Shown: positions 18,730 to 27,874, counted from the stretch's first letter. The stretch is 64,000 bases of DNA from Brevibacterium linens ATCC 9172 (GCF_900169165.1 NZ_FXYY01000002.1:1-64000), one strand, 5' to 3'. Numbers and translations are program-made. The notes: a model not told the origin generated them from the sequence alone.

Positions 18730-19544
18730 TGGCGGTAGGTGTCTTCCGGTTCGTCAGTGATGAACATCTTTCCAGGTGAGTGCGTGATTGCGAAGGGGAT
18801 TCCCGAGGCCTGGATGGCTGCCTGCGGAGTGACTCCGCAGGCCCAGAAGACGGGAATGTCGCCGTCGTGGATGACCGGGGCATCGCCGAAATCCGGAGTA
18901 TCGAGGTCGTCGATGCCGATCTGGGACGGGTCGCCGATGTGGATCGGGGCACCGTGGACGGCGGGGAAGCGGTCGGTGATACGCACCGCCTCGGCGACCT
19001 GGGATGCCGGGATCGGACGCATGGACACGACCATGTCGCCGCTGATCCGACCGGCCGGGGCGCACGCGGTCGACGTGCGGTACATCGGCACATTGCGGCC
19101 GGCTTCCTGGTGGCGGATCGGGATGCCGGCCTCGGTGAGCCCGTTCTCGAAGGTGAATGAACAACCGATGAGGAAGGACACGAGGTCCGGGTGGGTCTCC
19201 CAGGCCCCCGTGGCGTCGGTGACTTCGTCGGTCAGGGCGCCGTTCTCCCAGATCCGGTAGCCGGGGATGTCGGTGCGGATATCGCTGCCCGGCGCCAGCG
19301 CGGATGCCAGCTGTCCGGGTTCGAGGACGTCGACGACCGGGCACGGCTTCGGGTTGCGCTGGGTGAAGAGGAGGACGTCGAAAGCCCAGTCCGCGGGGAC
19401 GGAGATGAGATTCGCCTGGACGAGTCCCGGCGCCATCCCCGAGGTGGGACCGTCGAATCCTGCCCGGATGCGTGCGCGGGCTTCCGCACCCGCAACCCGC
19501 ATCGTGTCCATGGCAGAGGTGCCTGTGGGGGTGGCGGCGCTCAT
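18726..19544 (-). CDS. putative hydro-lyase, DUF1445 family
   Basis: This 272-residue protein belongs to the DUF1445/D-glutamate-cyclase-like family. Landmarks are [25 protein letters not shown] near the N-terminus, [14 protein letters not shown] in the centre, and [12 protein letters not shown] and [10 protein letters not shown] near the end. Members cluster with pxp genes, and a mammalian relative converts 5-oxo-D-proline to D-glutamate. A role in opening a lactam or supplying substrate to PxpABC is inferred. It overlaps both neighbours by 4 nt (ATGA). Confidence 0.88.
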   Translation of the reverse strand: MSAATPTGTSAMDTMRVAGAEARARIRAGFDGPTSGMAPGLVQANLISVPADWAFDVLLFTQRNPKPCPVVDVLEPGQLASALAPGSDIRTDIPGYRIWENGALTDEVTDATGAWETHPDLVSFLIGCSFTFENGLTEAGIPIRHQEAGRNVPMYRTSTACAPAGRISGDMVVSMRPIPASQVAEAVRITDRFPAVHGAPIHIGDPSQIGIDDLDTPDFGDAPVIHDGDIPVFWACGVTPQAAIQASGIPFAITHSPGKMFITDEPEDTYRQ

Positions 19545-20332
19545 CGTTCGGCTCCGGCGAAGGCGGCGATCGTGACGCCTTCGGATTCGAGGAGGTCACG
19601 GGCCGCCCGGGCCATGTCGATGGATCCCTGGCTGTCGCCGTGGAAGCAGATGGACTGCGCATCGACGTCGACGAGGCTGCCGTCGATGGCTTCGACCTGT
19701 CCGGTCTGGACGAGGCGCAGGACGCGGGAGGCTACGGCCTCGGGATCGTGGAGGACCGCGTTCGGCTCCGACCGGGAGACCAGGGAACCGTCGGGGTTGT
19801 AGGACCGGTCAGCGAAGGCCTCGGCGGCGACGGTCAGCCCGGATTCGGCGGCGACGCGGTTGGCCACGCTGCCGGCGAGTCCGAGGAAGACCAGCGAGTC
19901 GTCGATGGCACTGACGGCATCGACGACGACCTTCGCCTGCGCCTCATCGTGGACGATCGCGTTGTAGAGGCCGCCGTGGGGTTTGACGTAGGAGACGGTT
20001 CCGCCGACGGCAGTGGTCAGGCCGATGAGCGCGCCGATCTGGTATTCGACCTGGGCCTGCAGGGTGGCTGCGGGCACGTCGAGGGCGCGACGGCCGAAGC
20101 CTTCGTAGTCGTCGTATCCGGGGTGGGCTCCGATGACGACTCCGCCCTTCGTAGCGGCGTCGACGGTAGCGCGGATGCCTTCGGGATTGCCGGCGTGGAA
20201 CCCGCAGGAGACGTTGGCGCTGGTGACGAGGCCGAGCATGGCCGCATCGTCGCTGACGACGCGGTCGGGGACGTTCTCCCCGAGGTCAGAGTTGAGGTCG
20301 ATTCTCAGTTCGCTGTTGACAGACAATGTCAT
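19541..20332 (-). CDS. pxpA: 5-oxoprolinase subunit A (LamB/YcsF family)
   Basis: This 263-residue protein is the catalytic partner of PxpBC. It has the family signature IDLNSDLGE at the N-terminus, [30 protein letters not shown] and the terminal [10 protein letters not shown], with the histidines and acidic residues conserved in the TIM-barrel-like fold. The ATG at 20332 overlaps the transporter stop by 4 nt and gives the usual length for the family; the longer frame to 20623 is only the transporter in another frame. Confidence 0.93.
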   Translation of the reverse strand: MTLSVNSELRIDLNSDLGENVPDRVVSDDAAMLGLVTSANVSCGFHAGNPEGIRATVDAATKGGVVIGAHPGYDDYEGFGRRALDVPAATLQAQVEYQIGALIGLTTAVGGTVSYVKPHGGLYNAIVHDEAQAKVVVDAVSAIDDSLVFLGLAGSVANRVAAESGLTVAAEAFADRSYNPDGSLVSRSEPNAVLHDPEAVASRVLRLVQTGQVEAIDGSLVDVDAQSICFHGDSQGSIDMARAARDLLESEGVTIAAFAGAER

Positions 20333-21660
20333 CCTCCGATTCCGATCATGGCGAAGATGGGGCCGACGGACTGTGTGGCCGTGTACCACGTGACCAGTGT
20401 TGCTGCGGTGCCGATGATGAGCAACCACTTCGGGTACGAATCCGTGCGTAGCAGGCGCGGCCTGAACCAGCCGATGTACATGAAGATCGTCAGACCGATC
20501 GGCAGGATGAGGCCGTTGAAGCCGCCGACGAAGACGAGCAGAGTGGCGGGTGCCGTGCCGAGGGCGAGGTAGACGATGAGTGAGACGACGATGAAGGCCA
20601 CGGTCGCCAGCTGCAGCGGCCAACCGCCCTTGAGGCGCGTGGAGAAGGCGGAGAGAAAGGTCGCGGAGGTGTAGGCTGCGCCGATGACCGAGCTCAGTGC
20701 CGCGGCCCAGAAGATGGCGCCGAAGATGCGCATTCCCGCATCACCGAGGACTGCGGCGAAGGCCTGACCGGCGGGGTTAGCCACGCTCGAGTCGAGGTCG
20801 AGGGCGACTCCGGAGGCGACGACGCCGAGGATGGCGAGGAAGAGGACGTAGCGCATGACACCGGTGACGATGATGCCCGACAGCGCCGAGCGCATGACCG
20901 AACCGGCGTTCTCCGGGCCGGTTTTGCCCGAGTCGAGGTATCGGTGGGCACCCGAGTAGGTGATGTAGCCGCCGACGGTGCCGCCGACGATCGTGGTCAC
21001 GGTGGCGAAGTTGATGGTGTCGGGTGCGATCGACTGTCTGAGCGCCTCACCGACGGGCGGATTGGAGACGATGGCGACGATACAGGTGAGGATGATCATC
21101 CCGATGCCGAGGACGAGGACGACGGTGTCGACGACCTTTCCGGCGCGTTTGAACAGGAAGATGCCGATCGCGAGCACGCCGGTGAGCAGTCCGCCGAGTT
21201 TCGGGTCGATGCCCAGCAGTGCGTTGAGGCCGAGCCCGCCGCCGGCGATATTGCCGATGTTGAAGGCCAGTCCGCCGATGACGATGAGGACGGACAGGAG
21301 GATGCCCGACCCCGGCACGGCCGAGGAGGCCAGCTGGGCCGCGCGCTTGCCCGAGGAGGTCACCATCCGCCAGATATTGAGCTGGATGGCGATGTCGATG
21401 AGGATCGAGGCAAAGATCGCGAAGGCGAAGGCCGCCCCCATCTGAGCCGTGAAGGTGGCCGTCTGGGTGATGAAGCCCGGACCGATCGCCGAAGTGGCCA
21501 TGAGGAAGATGGCCCCGACGATCGCGCTGCGGCTGATCTTCGAGCCGATCTCACTCGAGGCATTGGCGCGTCCCGACGCGGTTGCGTCCGACGAGCTCGA
21601 TTCCGGCGGTTGGGATTCCGGTGCGTGTGACATGGGAGTCTCCGACTGTCTGGTGGTCAT
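20329..21660 (-). CDS. NRAMP-family transporter of the pxp operon
   Basis: This protein of about 443 residues has eleven or more hydrophobic segments. [17 protein letters not shown] occupies the TM1 position, where canonical NRAMP metal transporters have DPGN; here it is GPGF, so the metal ligands are missing. TM6 reads [18 protein letters not shown] rather than MPHN. This fits the NRAMP-related branch near pxp genes, which probably moves an organic substrate such as 5-oxoproline. It is first in the operon. The start at 21660 has AAGGA upstream; 21633 (with GGAG) is an alternative. Confidence 0.82.
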   Translation of the reverse strand: MTTRQSETPMSHAPESQPPESSSSDATASGRANASSEIGSKISRSAIVGAIFLMATSAIGPGFITQTATFTAQMGAAFAFAIFASILIDIAIQLNIWRMVTSSGKRAAQLASSAVPGSGILLSVLIVIGGLAFNIGNIAGGGLGLNALLGIDPKLGGLLTGVLAIGIFLFKRAGKVVDTVVLVLGIGMIILTCIVAIVSNPPVGEALRQSIAPDTINFATVTTIVGGTVGGYITYSGAHRYLDSGKTGPENAGSVMRSALSGIIVTGVMRYVLFLAILGVVASGVALDLDSSVANPAGQAFAAVLGDAGMRIFGAIFWAAALSSVIGAAYTSATFLSAFSTRLKGGWPLQLATVAFIVVSLIVYLALGTAPATLLVFVGGFNGLILPIGLTIFMYIGWFRPRLLRTDSYPKWLLIIGTAATLVTWYTATQSVGPIFAMIGIGG

Positions 21661-21744
21661 GAGTTCCTTCGCGTGCGCCGATGGGGTGAGGACAGCGATG
21701 TCTGTGTCCTGGCACACGTGAAGTGGTAAACAATCTAGCACCTA

Positions 21745-21755
21745 TTGTTGAACAA
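21745..21755. promoter_or_regulatory. candidate GntR-family operator
   Basis: TTGTT-G-AACAA is a perfect palindrome between the divergent transporter and GntR genes. An AACAAT...ATTGTT repeat (21729-21748) overlaps it. The half-site pattern suits FCD-type GntR regulators. Confidence 0.55.
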
Positions 21756-21827
21756 ACATAGACGGGGGTCACATTTTTCTTCGTGAGATTGTGGACGGAC
21801 GGATGGGAGTTTGCGGTGTCGGTTCAG

Positions 21828-21833
21828 TAGGAT
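21828..21833 (+). promoter_or_regulatory. -10 element of a leaderless promoter for gntR
   Basis: TAGGAT ends 6 nt before the GTG at 21840. The intervening GGAGAG could also serve as a weak ribosome-binding site. Confidence 0.4.
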
Positions 21834-21839
21834 GGAGAG

Positions 21840-22478
21840 GTGAATCACGATTCGTCCCTGGTCAACAGGCTCACTGACCGTCTCATCGCGGGAGAGCTGC
21901 GCCCTGGTGAGCGGCTGTCCGAAGCTGCGCTGGCGAAGGAGTTCGATGTTTCGCGCAATACTCTGCGCGAAGCCTTCCGCGTGCTCGGGGAGCAGGGCCT
22001 GGTCACGCACATCCCGCACCGTGGCGTCTCCGTGGCGTCGCCGAACACGGCCGATGTCGTCGATATCTACCGAGTTCGCCATCACGTCGAGTGCTCTGTG
22101 CTCGAGCACGCCCCGCGCAACCACCCGAACGCCGTGAGGATGGAGGCGGCCGTCGACGCCGCCGAGAAGTTCGCCGCCGAAGAGAACTGGCTGGAAGTCG
22201 GCACGGCGAACATGGGGTTCCACAATGCCGTCGTCTCGCTGTCGGACAGCAGGCGGTTGATGCGGTCGTTTGCCAATGTGCTCGCCGAGCTGCGCCTGGC
22301 CTTCCTCAAGGTCGAGGTCCTCGACTTCCTCCATGCGCCTTTCATCGAGCGCAACCGCGAGGTGGTCGAGATCTATCGCTCTGATGGGCCGGGGGCTGCG
22401 GCGACGATCCTCGGCGCCTACCTCGGTGATTCCGAGCGCCAGGTGCTCGGCGCCTACGCCCGCGCGGGACAGGACTGA
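21840..22478 (+). CDS. GntR-family regulator with FCD domain
   Basis: This protein has 212 residues. The N-terminal winged helix reads LTDRLIAGELRPGERLSE, then ALAKEFDVSRNTLREAFRVL and GLVTHIPHRGVSVAS. The C-terminal FCD effector domain (about 75-205) has the metal/ligand histidines in NMGFHNAVVSLS and the Y/A-rich last helix ILGAYLGDSERQVLGAYA. It is divergent from the pxp operon and most likely controls it in response to a carboxylate such as oxoproline or a downstream acid. Confidence 0.9.
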   Translation: MNHDSSLVNRLTDRLIAGELRPGERLSEAALAKEFDVSRNTLREAFRVLGEQGLVTHIPHRGVSVASPNTADVVDIYRVRHHVECSVLEHAPRNHPNAVRMEAAVDAAEKFAAEENWLEVGTANMGFHNAVVSLSDSRRLMRSFANVLAELRLAFLKVEVLDFLHAPFIERNREVVEIYRSDGPGAAATILGAYLGDSERQVLGAYARAGQD

Positions 22479-22726
22479 ACCGGGCCCTGCCCGTGCCGAG
22501 AGCCGCTCGTCCTGCCCCTGACCGGAGCCGAATCTGCTGGCAGCCCACCTGAAGTCAGACAGCACAGTTTCCAACAAGGGCTTTTCGACTCAAACAGTGC
22601 CGCCAGCATCAAGGGCCGGCCCGCGTGGCCCGCGAGTCGTTCCCGACCGAGACGCCGCCGCAACAAGTCCAAACCCGCGAATCAGTACACCCTGTTCTGG
22701 ATTGCACATGGAGGAACCTGGTGACG

Positions 22727-22761
22727 TGAGAGCAGGGTGAACCGAACTTGAGAGCAGGGTG
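22727..22761. repeat. 13-bp direct repeat with 22-bp period
   Basis: TGAGAGCAGGGTG occurs at 22727-22739 and again at 22749-22761. An approximate inverted copy (ACCCTGTTCT) lies near 22689. The gap 22479-22783 holds no gene that I can support. Confidence 0.6.
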
Positions 22762-22783
22762 GGCCGACAAGGGTGAATGCGAA

Positions 22784-22818
22784 AGAACCGCCTCCGACGT
22801 GATGTCAGAAGCGGTTCT
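22784..22818 (-). terminator. terminator of tRNA-Lys
   Basis: AGAACCGC pairs with GCGGTTCT around a 19-nt loop; on the minus strand TTTC follows. It lies 10 bp past the tRNA 3' end. Confidence 0.65.
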
Positions 22819-22828
22819 CAGTTCTCTG

Positions 22829-22901
<73 letters not shown>

Positions 22902-23040
22902 GTGCCGCACATGCTGTGCAACGAGAATTAATATTACTCAGGTGACGACCGATCATGCAAACCGAGATCGGCCCATATTCGATTTTGTGATGAAGGTCGC
23001 AAGCCCCTGGTCAGAGTCCCTGTCCCAGCGATCTCTGCGA

Positions 23041-23080
23041 CCCGGAACCCACTGATTGAGAGTCTAGTTCCGGGCCCAGC
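23041..23080. repeat. tRNA-Lys fragment with inverted ends
   Basis: Positions 23041-23064 match 22849-22872 inside tRNA-Lys at 23 of 24 positions, covering the anticodon-arm to T-arm side. The fragment ends in GTTCCGGG, the reverse complement of its own first 8 bases, so it also forms a hairpin, 46 bp past the GroES-like stop. It may be an old attachment-site scar or a terminator. The rest of 22902-23125 shows no gene. Confidence 0.55.
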
Positions 23081-23125
23081 CGGCGCGGCGTTCTCATCAC
23101 CGACGCCCGTACGCCCGGCGGCATC

Positions 23126-23446
23126 TCAGAGGTACATTCCTGAACTCGACTGCTCGGCCGGCTCGGAGATCGCGTGGACGTCGCGTTCGCGCAGCAGCAC
23201 ATACGCGCGTCCTTCGAGCTCCACCTCGGCGAGTTCCTCGGGATCGTAGAGGACGGTATCGCCGAGGTTGGCCTGCCTCACATGCGGGCCCGCGGCTACG
23301 ACCTGGCCCCACACGAGGCGTCTGCCCATGCTGGCGGTGGCGGGAATGACGATGCCCGCCGAAGATTTGCGTTCCCCGGCTTCCTCGCTGGGTTCGAGCA
23401 GGATCCGGTCATGGAGCATCCGGATCGGTAGTGCGGCATCAGCCAC
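23126..23446 (-). CDS. GroES-family co-chaperonin paralogue
   Basis: This protein of about 106 residues has the Cpn10 fold: LPIRMLHDRILLEP, SSAGIVIPATASMGRRLVWGQVVAAG, LGDTVLYDPEELAEVEL and YVLLRERDVHAI. The mobile-loop region carries SAGIVIP. No groEL is next to it, so this is probably the second, stand-alone actinobacterial GroES-like protein rather than the main co-chaperonin. The start GTG 23446 keeps the LPIRMLHDR block and overlaps the DUF3618 stop by 8 nt; ATG 23419 is an alternative. Confidence 0.8.
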   Translation of the reverse strand: MADAALPIRMLHDRILLEPSEEAGERKSSAGIVIPATASMGRRLVWGQVVAAGPHVRQANLGDTVLYDPEELAEVELEGRAYVLLRERDVHAISEPAEQSSSGMYL

Positions 23447-23723
23447 GCTTGCGACCGGAGAGTCCGACGATGAGGGCGGCCACACCGAGGACGGCACCGG
23501 CACCGAGTGCGATGATCTCGGGCTTGGGGGAGCCGTCTTCCTCGACGACCTCGGACTTCGCCTTGTTGACGGCGCGCGTTGCGAGCACCTTCGGGTGGAT
23601 GCGGCCGACGAGCTCGTCGATGTTCTCGGCGATGCGCTCTTCGCGCAGTCGGATCGACTCCGCGAGCTGCGCGGTTGTCGCCTGGTCGACGGTCACATCT
23701 GAGGTGTAGACGTTGTCAGTCAT
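23439..23723 (-). CDS. DUF3618 family membrane protein
   Basis: This 94-residue protein has an N-terminal amphipathic helix with the DUF3618 core, AESIRLREERIAENIDELVGRIHPK (read from about 21 to 45), and a single C-terminal membrane segment, IIALGAGAVLGVAALIVGL, followed by a basic tail. It is usually a small envelope-associated protein near other membrane proteins; its function is unknown. GGAGGA precedes the ATG. It overlaps the GroES-like start. Confidence 0.85.
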   Translation of the reverse strand: MTDNVYTSDVTVDQATTAQLAESIRLREERIAENIDELVGRIHPKVLATRAVNKAKSEVVEEDGSPKPEIIALGAGAVLGVAALIVGLSGRKRG

Positions 23724-23819
23724 CGGGTCGAGTCCTCCCGGTCGAGAATGCTTTGCTGCGTCTGTGACCTTGTGCCACAGTGCTTCGATGTCCAGCTTAG
23801 CGGCTGGGCGCTGCGAGTG

Positions 23820-24074
23820 TCAGATATCGGCCGCGGTTCGACGGAATCTTACGATCTCGACGTTCGCGTCGACGGGCATCGTCGGGTAGTGGCCGCGGGG
23901 ACCGGCGATATACCGCTCCAGCGCACCCGGGCGGGTGAGGTCGAGATCCTCAGGCTCCAGTTCGTCGAGTCCCTTCACCATCACCGAGGCGACTTCCACG
24001 GGAAGCGTGCCATGCTCGGTGTTCTCGAAGTACGCCAGAGCCGGCCCCGTGCAGTGGCGTTCGTTCCACCGCAC
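23820..24074 (-). CDS. ASCH domain ORF with no canonical start at the domain edge
   Basis: The ORF is annotated from GTG 24074 (84 residues), but the conserved ASCH start continues upstream in the same frame. Codons 24125-24075 read FNARYLDAVADETKTLT and join VRWNERHCTGPALAYF, the expected KTxTVRW motif. The codon before that block is the TGA stop of the cytidine-deaminase-like gene, in the same frame. The real domain therefore has no ATG, GTG or TTG, and either initiates atypically, is read through, or is decayed. ASCH proteins bind RNA or modified nucleosides. Its pairing with a nucleoside deaminase is consistent with nucleoside metabolism. Confidence 0.55.
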   Translation of the reverse strand: MRWNERHCTGPALAYFENTEHGTLPVEVASVMVKGLDELEPEDLDLTRPGALERYIAGPRGHYPTMPVDANVEIVRFRRTAADI

Positions 24075-24125
24075 CGTCAGAGTCTTCGTCTCGTCGGCGA
24101 CCGCGTCGAGGTAGCGGGCGTTGAA

Positions 24126-24443
24126 TCACAGCAGCTGTGCGGGGGCAGAGTCCGGATGCCGGTAAGTCTGGGGGAGCAGCGCCGGAATTGGGGCGATCGA
24201 CGTCTGGCCCGTGGTGTCGTCAGTTACGACGACGAGCACATCGGTATGGAGGTCGAGGATGGCCTGACGGCAGCGTCCGCACGGGGCCAGCACACCGCGG
24301 TTCCAGTCGCCGACCGCAGCGATCGTGACCAGAGGTCCGGCGTTCGCGGCCGCGGCAACGGTGTGGTTGTCATCGCTGCCGAGTCCGCTAACGAGCTGCT
24401 CGGCAGCGGCGATGACTCGCAGTTCGGAGTCGAAGAGGTCCAC
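24126..24443 (-). CDS. cdd: cytidine deaminase-like protein lacking the CAE catalytic segment
   Basis: This protein has 105 residues where the family normally has 125-145. It keeps the N-terminal HTVAAAA and the second zinc motif APCGRCRQAILDLH. The stretch that should lie between them, with the first zinc-binding Cys and the catalytic Glu (CAE), is gone: HTVAAA runs directly into NAGPLVTIAAVG. The junction is a run of Ala codons, as expected for deletion between short repeats. Cytidine deaminase activity is therefore unlikely. The GTG start lies 6 nt after the surface-protein stop. Confidence 0.75.
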   Translation of the reverse strand: MDLFDSELRVIAAAEQLVSGLGSDDNHTVAAAANAGPLVTIAAVGDWNRGVLAPCGRCRQAILDLHTDVLVVVTDDTTGQTSIAPIPALLPQTYRHPDSAPAQLL

Positions 24444-24449
24444 GCGGCC

Positions 24450-26072
24450 TCAGTCCTGTTTTCCGCGTCGTCCCATGAGGTAGATGATGAACCCGACCGC
24501 GGCCATACCGGAGGCGGCGAGGACGAAGATGGGCCAGGAGCTGACGATCGTGGAGATGATGGATTCGCCGAACGAGGTCGCCGGATTCTGGTTGGCTCGC
24601 GGGGACGGCTGATCGCCACCCGTGATGAGGTCCGTATCGTCTTTGGGTGCAGGCTCGTCGGGGTTGCGAGGCACAGGGTCCGAGTAGTCAGGGGTTTCGG
24701 TATCCTCGTCATCCCCGGGCAGCCATTCATCACCAGCATTGCCGGGAATGGTCTCGCGTTCATCATCGGGGGAGCCGTTGCCGTTCGACGGGTCCGGAGT
24801 GGTGCCGTCGGCATCAGAGGCGCCGATCGACGAGCCGGAACCATCCTTGTCCGAATCCTTCTCGTCATCGTCTCCGGAATCCGAACTGGAGCTCGAACTG
24901 TCGGAATCGCTGCCGCGAGAGTCGTTCGAGCCTGAACCGGAATCGGCGTCAGATTCTCGGCCGTCGGAGTTCTTGTCGCCCGAGGAGTTCGCGCGGTCCT
25001 TCGATCCCGAATCCGATGAGGTGGAGCCATCGGTCGAGGTGGCGTCAGAGGCTTCGCTGTCCGCGGACGATCCGTCTTTGCCGGCCTCGCGGTCGTTCGC
25101 GGAACCATCGTCGGAGGTGGCGCCGTCCTTACTGGCGGTCTTGCCGCCGTCCGGGTCACTGTTGGCGGTGGCGCTGTCTGACGAGGCCGATCCATCCGCC
25201 TTTGTATTGGGATCGCTGTCTGCCGTCCCGTCCTGTTCGGTGTCGGTTTCTGAATCGTTAGAAGTGGAGCCGTCCGAGCCGCTGGATGCTTCGGCGTCAT
25301 CTCCCGCGTCGTCATCGGGGTAAGGCTGCCCATCGGCCACGGCGATTTGGCCATCGTCGTTGAGCGCGAACGTCCAGGCAGGGTCGGGGCCTTCAAGGGC
25401 ATCAAAGTTCTCGAACTTCACTGGACCGGAACCGTCGGCGTCGACGATCACCCCGTCTTCGTTGAACTCAACAGTATCCGGGATAGAGGCCCGTGCGGTC
25501 GCTTCGGCAACGGACTGACCGCTGTCATCGGTGCCCGAACCGTTCTCGACCGAACCAGTGGCGTGGTCGGCGGACGACTGTGCCGGAATGCGCTTCATTG
25601 CCTGTTTCGGGGCTTTGAACGGCTTTCCGACCCAGCTCTCCGGCAGTGTCCCGGAACCTTTTTCCTGATCGTTCGGCGGAACAGCCAGTTGCTTGCCGAT
25701 CCTCTGCCACTTGGCGGTGAGTTCACCCTCGATCACGCACGGTTGGTCCGAGGTCCACTCCTGATCTTTGCAGGCCTTGTCGCCGTCTTCGGTTGGGCCC
25801 GGATCGGGGCCGCTGTCGGCCCCTCCTTCGGAATTGGCGTTGCCGTCGTCGGCACCGTCAGCACCGTCTGCCGACGAATCAGCGTCGTCCGCGGACGTGG
25901 AATCTGCTCCTGTGGAAGCACCGGCCTCGGCACTCGAATTGGCTTCGGCCGTGGGGGTGGGGCTCGGCTGGGCGAATGCAGGTGTGAACGTCCCCGAGAT
26001 AGGTAGTGCTGCCAGGGCAAGCGCGGCGCCGATTGCGGCGGCTCTGCGGCTGAACCTGTGTGAGACTGGCAC
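24450..26072 (-). CDS. secreted Ser/Asp-rich, C-terminally membrane-anchored surface protein
   Basis: This protein of about 540 residues is not from a named family. It has a signal peptide (RRAAAIGAALALAALPISGTF, ending near AFA), an acidic Ser-rich stretch, then a compact region with two cysteines (CKDQEW and QPCVIEG). A long Ser/Asp/Gly-rich stalk (about 270-440) follows, then a single C-terminal membrane helix, PIFVLAASGMAAVGFIIYLM, and the tail GRRGKQD. There is no LPxTG. GTG 26072, with AAGGA upstream, is better supported than ATG 26105. It lies downstream of the beta-propeller membrane protein. Confidence 0.7.
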   Translation of the reverse strand: MPVSHRFSRRAAAIGAALALAALPISGTFTPAFAQPSPTPTAEANSSAEAGASTGADSTSADDADSSADGADGADDGNANSEGGADSGPDPGPTEDGDKACKDQEWTSDQPCVIEGELTAKWQRIGKQLAVPPNDQEKGSGTLPESWVGKPFKAPKQAMKRIPAQSSADHATGSVENGSGTDDSGQSVAEATARASIPDTVEFNEDGVIVDADGSGPVKFENFDALEGPDPAWTFALNDDGQIAVADGQPYPDDDAGDDAEASSGSDGSTSNDSETDTEQDGTADSDPNTKADGSASSDSATANSDPDGGKTASKDGATSDDGSANDREAGKDGSSADSEASDATSTDGSTSSDSGSKDRANSSGDKNSDGRESDADSGSGSNDSRGSDSDSSSSSSDSGDDDEKDSDKDGSGSSIGASDADGTTPDPSNGNGSPDDERETIPGNAGDEWLPGDDEDTETPDYSDPVPRNPDEPAPKDDTDLITGGDQPSPRANQNPATSFGESIISTIVSSWPIFVLAASGMAAVGFIIYLMGRRGKQD

Positions 26073-26203
26073 TACGTTCCTTCGCGGTGGGGATTCCGAC
26101 TTCATTGGGTCAAGGGGACATGACGTTCAGACACATCGGGCACTATCTTAATGTCTCGGCCAGATGTGTTAAAGCCGTAGGCGTGTTTCGCCGTGGCGCG
26201 GAA

Positions 26204-27874
26204 TCAGCGATCCTGCGTCTCTGACTTCTTCGGATATGCGCGAACGGTCGAGTCGTCGCCGAGCACCAGCGCCTTGTTGCCCTCATCGACGACGGCCAGC
26301 AGGTCGGTGTCTGTCTTGAACGCCTGCTTTCCGGCGAGCAGGCAGGAGGTGTTCGTGTCCATCGTGCAGGGCACGATCGTTCCGCGCGGTTCGGAGAGAT
26401 GGATGTCGCGGCTTGAGACGTCCATGAGCAGCAGACCCGACTCGAGATCGAAGAGATAAGGACCGATATAGGCGCGCTTTCCGGCCTGTCCGCGCACCCA
26501 GGACTGCTCGCCGACGATATCGGTTGTCGTGGTCACGGTCGAGAGGATCGACCCGTCGTCGAGGGAGTGGACGACGAGTTGGATCCTGTGGCCCGAGTTC
26601 GTCGAAGCACCCTGTTCGCCCCACAATGTGATCGCCTTGCCGTGGCCGGCCGAGATCCAGTCGATGATCTTCAGGTCGTCGCCGGGGCTTTCGAGTTTGA
26701 TGCTGCGCTCGTCGCCGGTCTTGATGTTCTTCGCCTTGACCGGACCGTTCCAATCCGAGCTGAAGAGCTCATCGTCGTCGATGGCCATCGGTGTCGAACC
26801 GGCCTGCGGGGTGGGGACGTCTTCCAGTCCGTCGGCGCCGAAGGTCGAGAGTGTGTTGCCCGATTTGATGAGTACGCTCTTGCCGGCCGAGGTGATGCGT
26901 GCGTTCTCCGGCAACTGGTAGGTCTTCGGCTTCGATTTTCCGTCGAAGAGCGCCTCGGCGGTATCGCCCGACTGCCACAGCAGGGCCGGCCGCCCGTCGA
27001 TGACGGTGTCGACGGCGAAGGTCGGGGACTCGTCGATCGTGCCCATATACCGAGACCGGCCGGTGTCCGCGTCGAGGACTTCGAGGCGGTTGTCGTTGAC
27101 GAGGAGGACTCCGCGATCAGAAGCCGTCACGGAGGCGCGTTTGGGGACCTCGGCTTCCCAGGCCGGGGAGTTGTCGTAGCTGGGCACAACGTCTTGGGTC
27201 TTGTCGACGGAGAGTTCGGAGGCGGGGTTGACCTGCTGTTCCGAGCCGATCGTCTGCGGGGTGTCGGGGGAGTCGACGGGGACGATGTTGGGAACGACGA
27301 ATGCGCCGATCATGAGGATCGCCAGACCGATGAGCACGAGCCCGGGGACGGTGATCTTCTTCAGCCGCTGCGGACGTTTGCGGGCCGAGCGTCTGCGCAC
27401 CGGGGTCTTCTTCACTGTCGGCGTGGCCGGCGCGGCCGGTCCGGAGAACGGGGTGCCCAGCGGGTAGCTGTCACCGTTCGACCCTGGTGAGTCGTCCTGA
27501 GGCGCGAAGCCGTTCTGCCTGCCCGTGGACTGGCCATTCGTGCTCTGGTCCTTCGAATTCCGGTCGGAATGCTTCGGAAGTCCGGCCGACTGCGCCGAAC
27601 CATCCGTGGACGCCACGGTGGACGATTGGTCCATGGTCGCCTCGGCGCTGGTGTCGTCCGTGGGGACTGCCCCGACTTTCCCGTTCTCATCGATGCCGAT
27701 CTCGGTCTTCTTCGACCCGTCGTCAATCGTCACTGCCAGAGGAGTCGCGGTCTCTTGGGCATAGTCGCCGAGGTAAGAGATGGCCTGCCCGGTGTCCGAA
27801 TAGCGACTCGTCGCCCCGTTGAGGGTGATGTAGGTGAACCCGTCGTCAGAGACGGAGATCAACGCACGAGGCAT
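26204..27874 (-). CDS. single-pass membrane protein with extracellular beta-propeller
   Basis: This protein has 556 residues. The cytosolic N-terminal domain starts PRALISVSDDGFTYITLNG. A Gln/Ser/Asp-rich linker and a basic patch (RRRSARKRPQRLKK) precede one membrane helix, ITVPGLVLIGLAILMIGAFVV (about 174-194). The extracellular part has repeated short beta motifs (VLLVNDNRLEVLDADTGRSRY and KALVLGDDSTVRAY) like PQQ/BamB propellers. The function is unknown. AAGGAACC precedes the ATG. It lies 131 bp upstream of the Ser-rich surface protein in the same direction, so a shared envelope role is plausible. Confidence 0.72.
   Translation of the reverse strand: MPRALISVSDDGFTYITLNGATSRYSDTGQAISYLGDYAQETATPLAVTIDDGSKKTEIGIDENGKVGAVPTDDTSAEATMDQSSTVASTDGSAQSAGLPKHSDRNSKDQSTNGQSTGRQNGFAPQDDSPGSNGDSYPLGTPFSGPAAPATPTVKKTPVRRRSARKRPQRLKKITVPGLVLIGLAILMIGAFVVPNIVPVDSPDTPQTIGSEQQVNPASELSVDKTQDVVPSYDNSPAWEAEVPKRASVTASDRGVLLVNDNRLEVLDADTGRSRYMGTIDESPTFAVDTVIDGRPALLWQSGDTAEALFDGKSKPKTYQLPENARITSAGKSVLIKSGNTLSTFGADGLEDVPTPQAGSTPMAIDDDELFSSDWNGPVKAKNIKTGDERSIKLESPGDDLKIIDWISAGHGKAITLWGEQGASTNSGHRIQLVVHSLDDGSILSTVTTTTDIVGEQSWVRGQAGKRAYIGPYLFDLESGLLLMDVSSRDIHLSEPRGTIVPCTMDTNTSCLLAGKQAFKTDTDLLAVVDEGNKALVLGDDSTVRAYPKKSETQDR

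Noticed and set aside
24450-26072. type VII secretion component
   Set aside because: The protein is exported and acidic, but I see no WxG100, EccC or mycosin gene nearby to support it.
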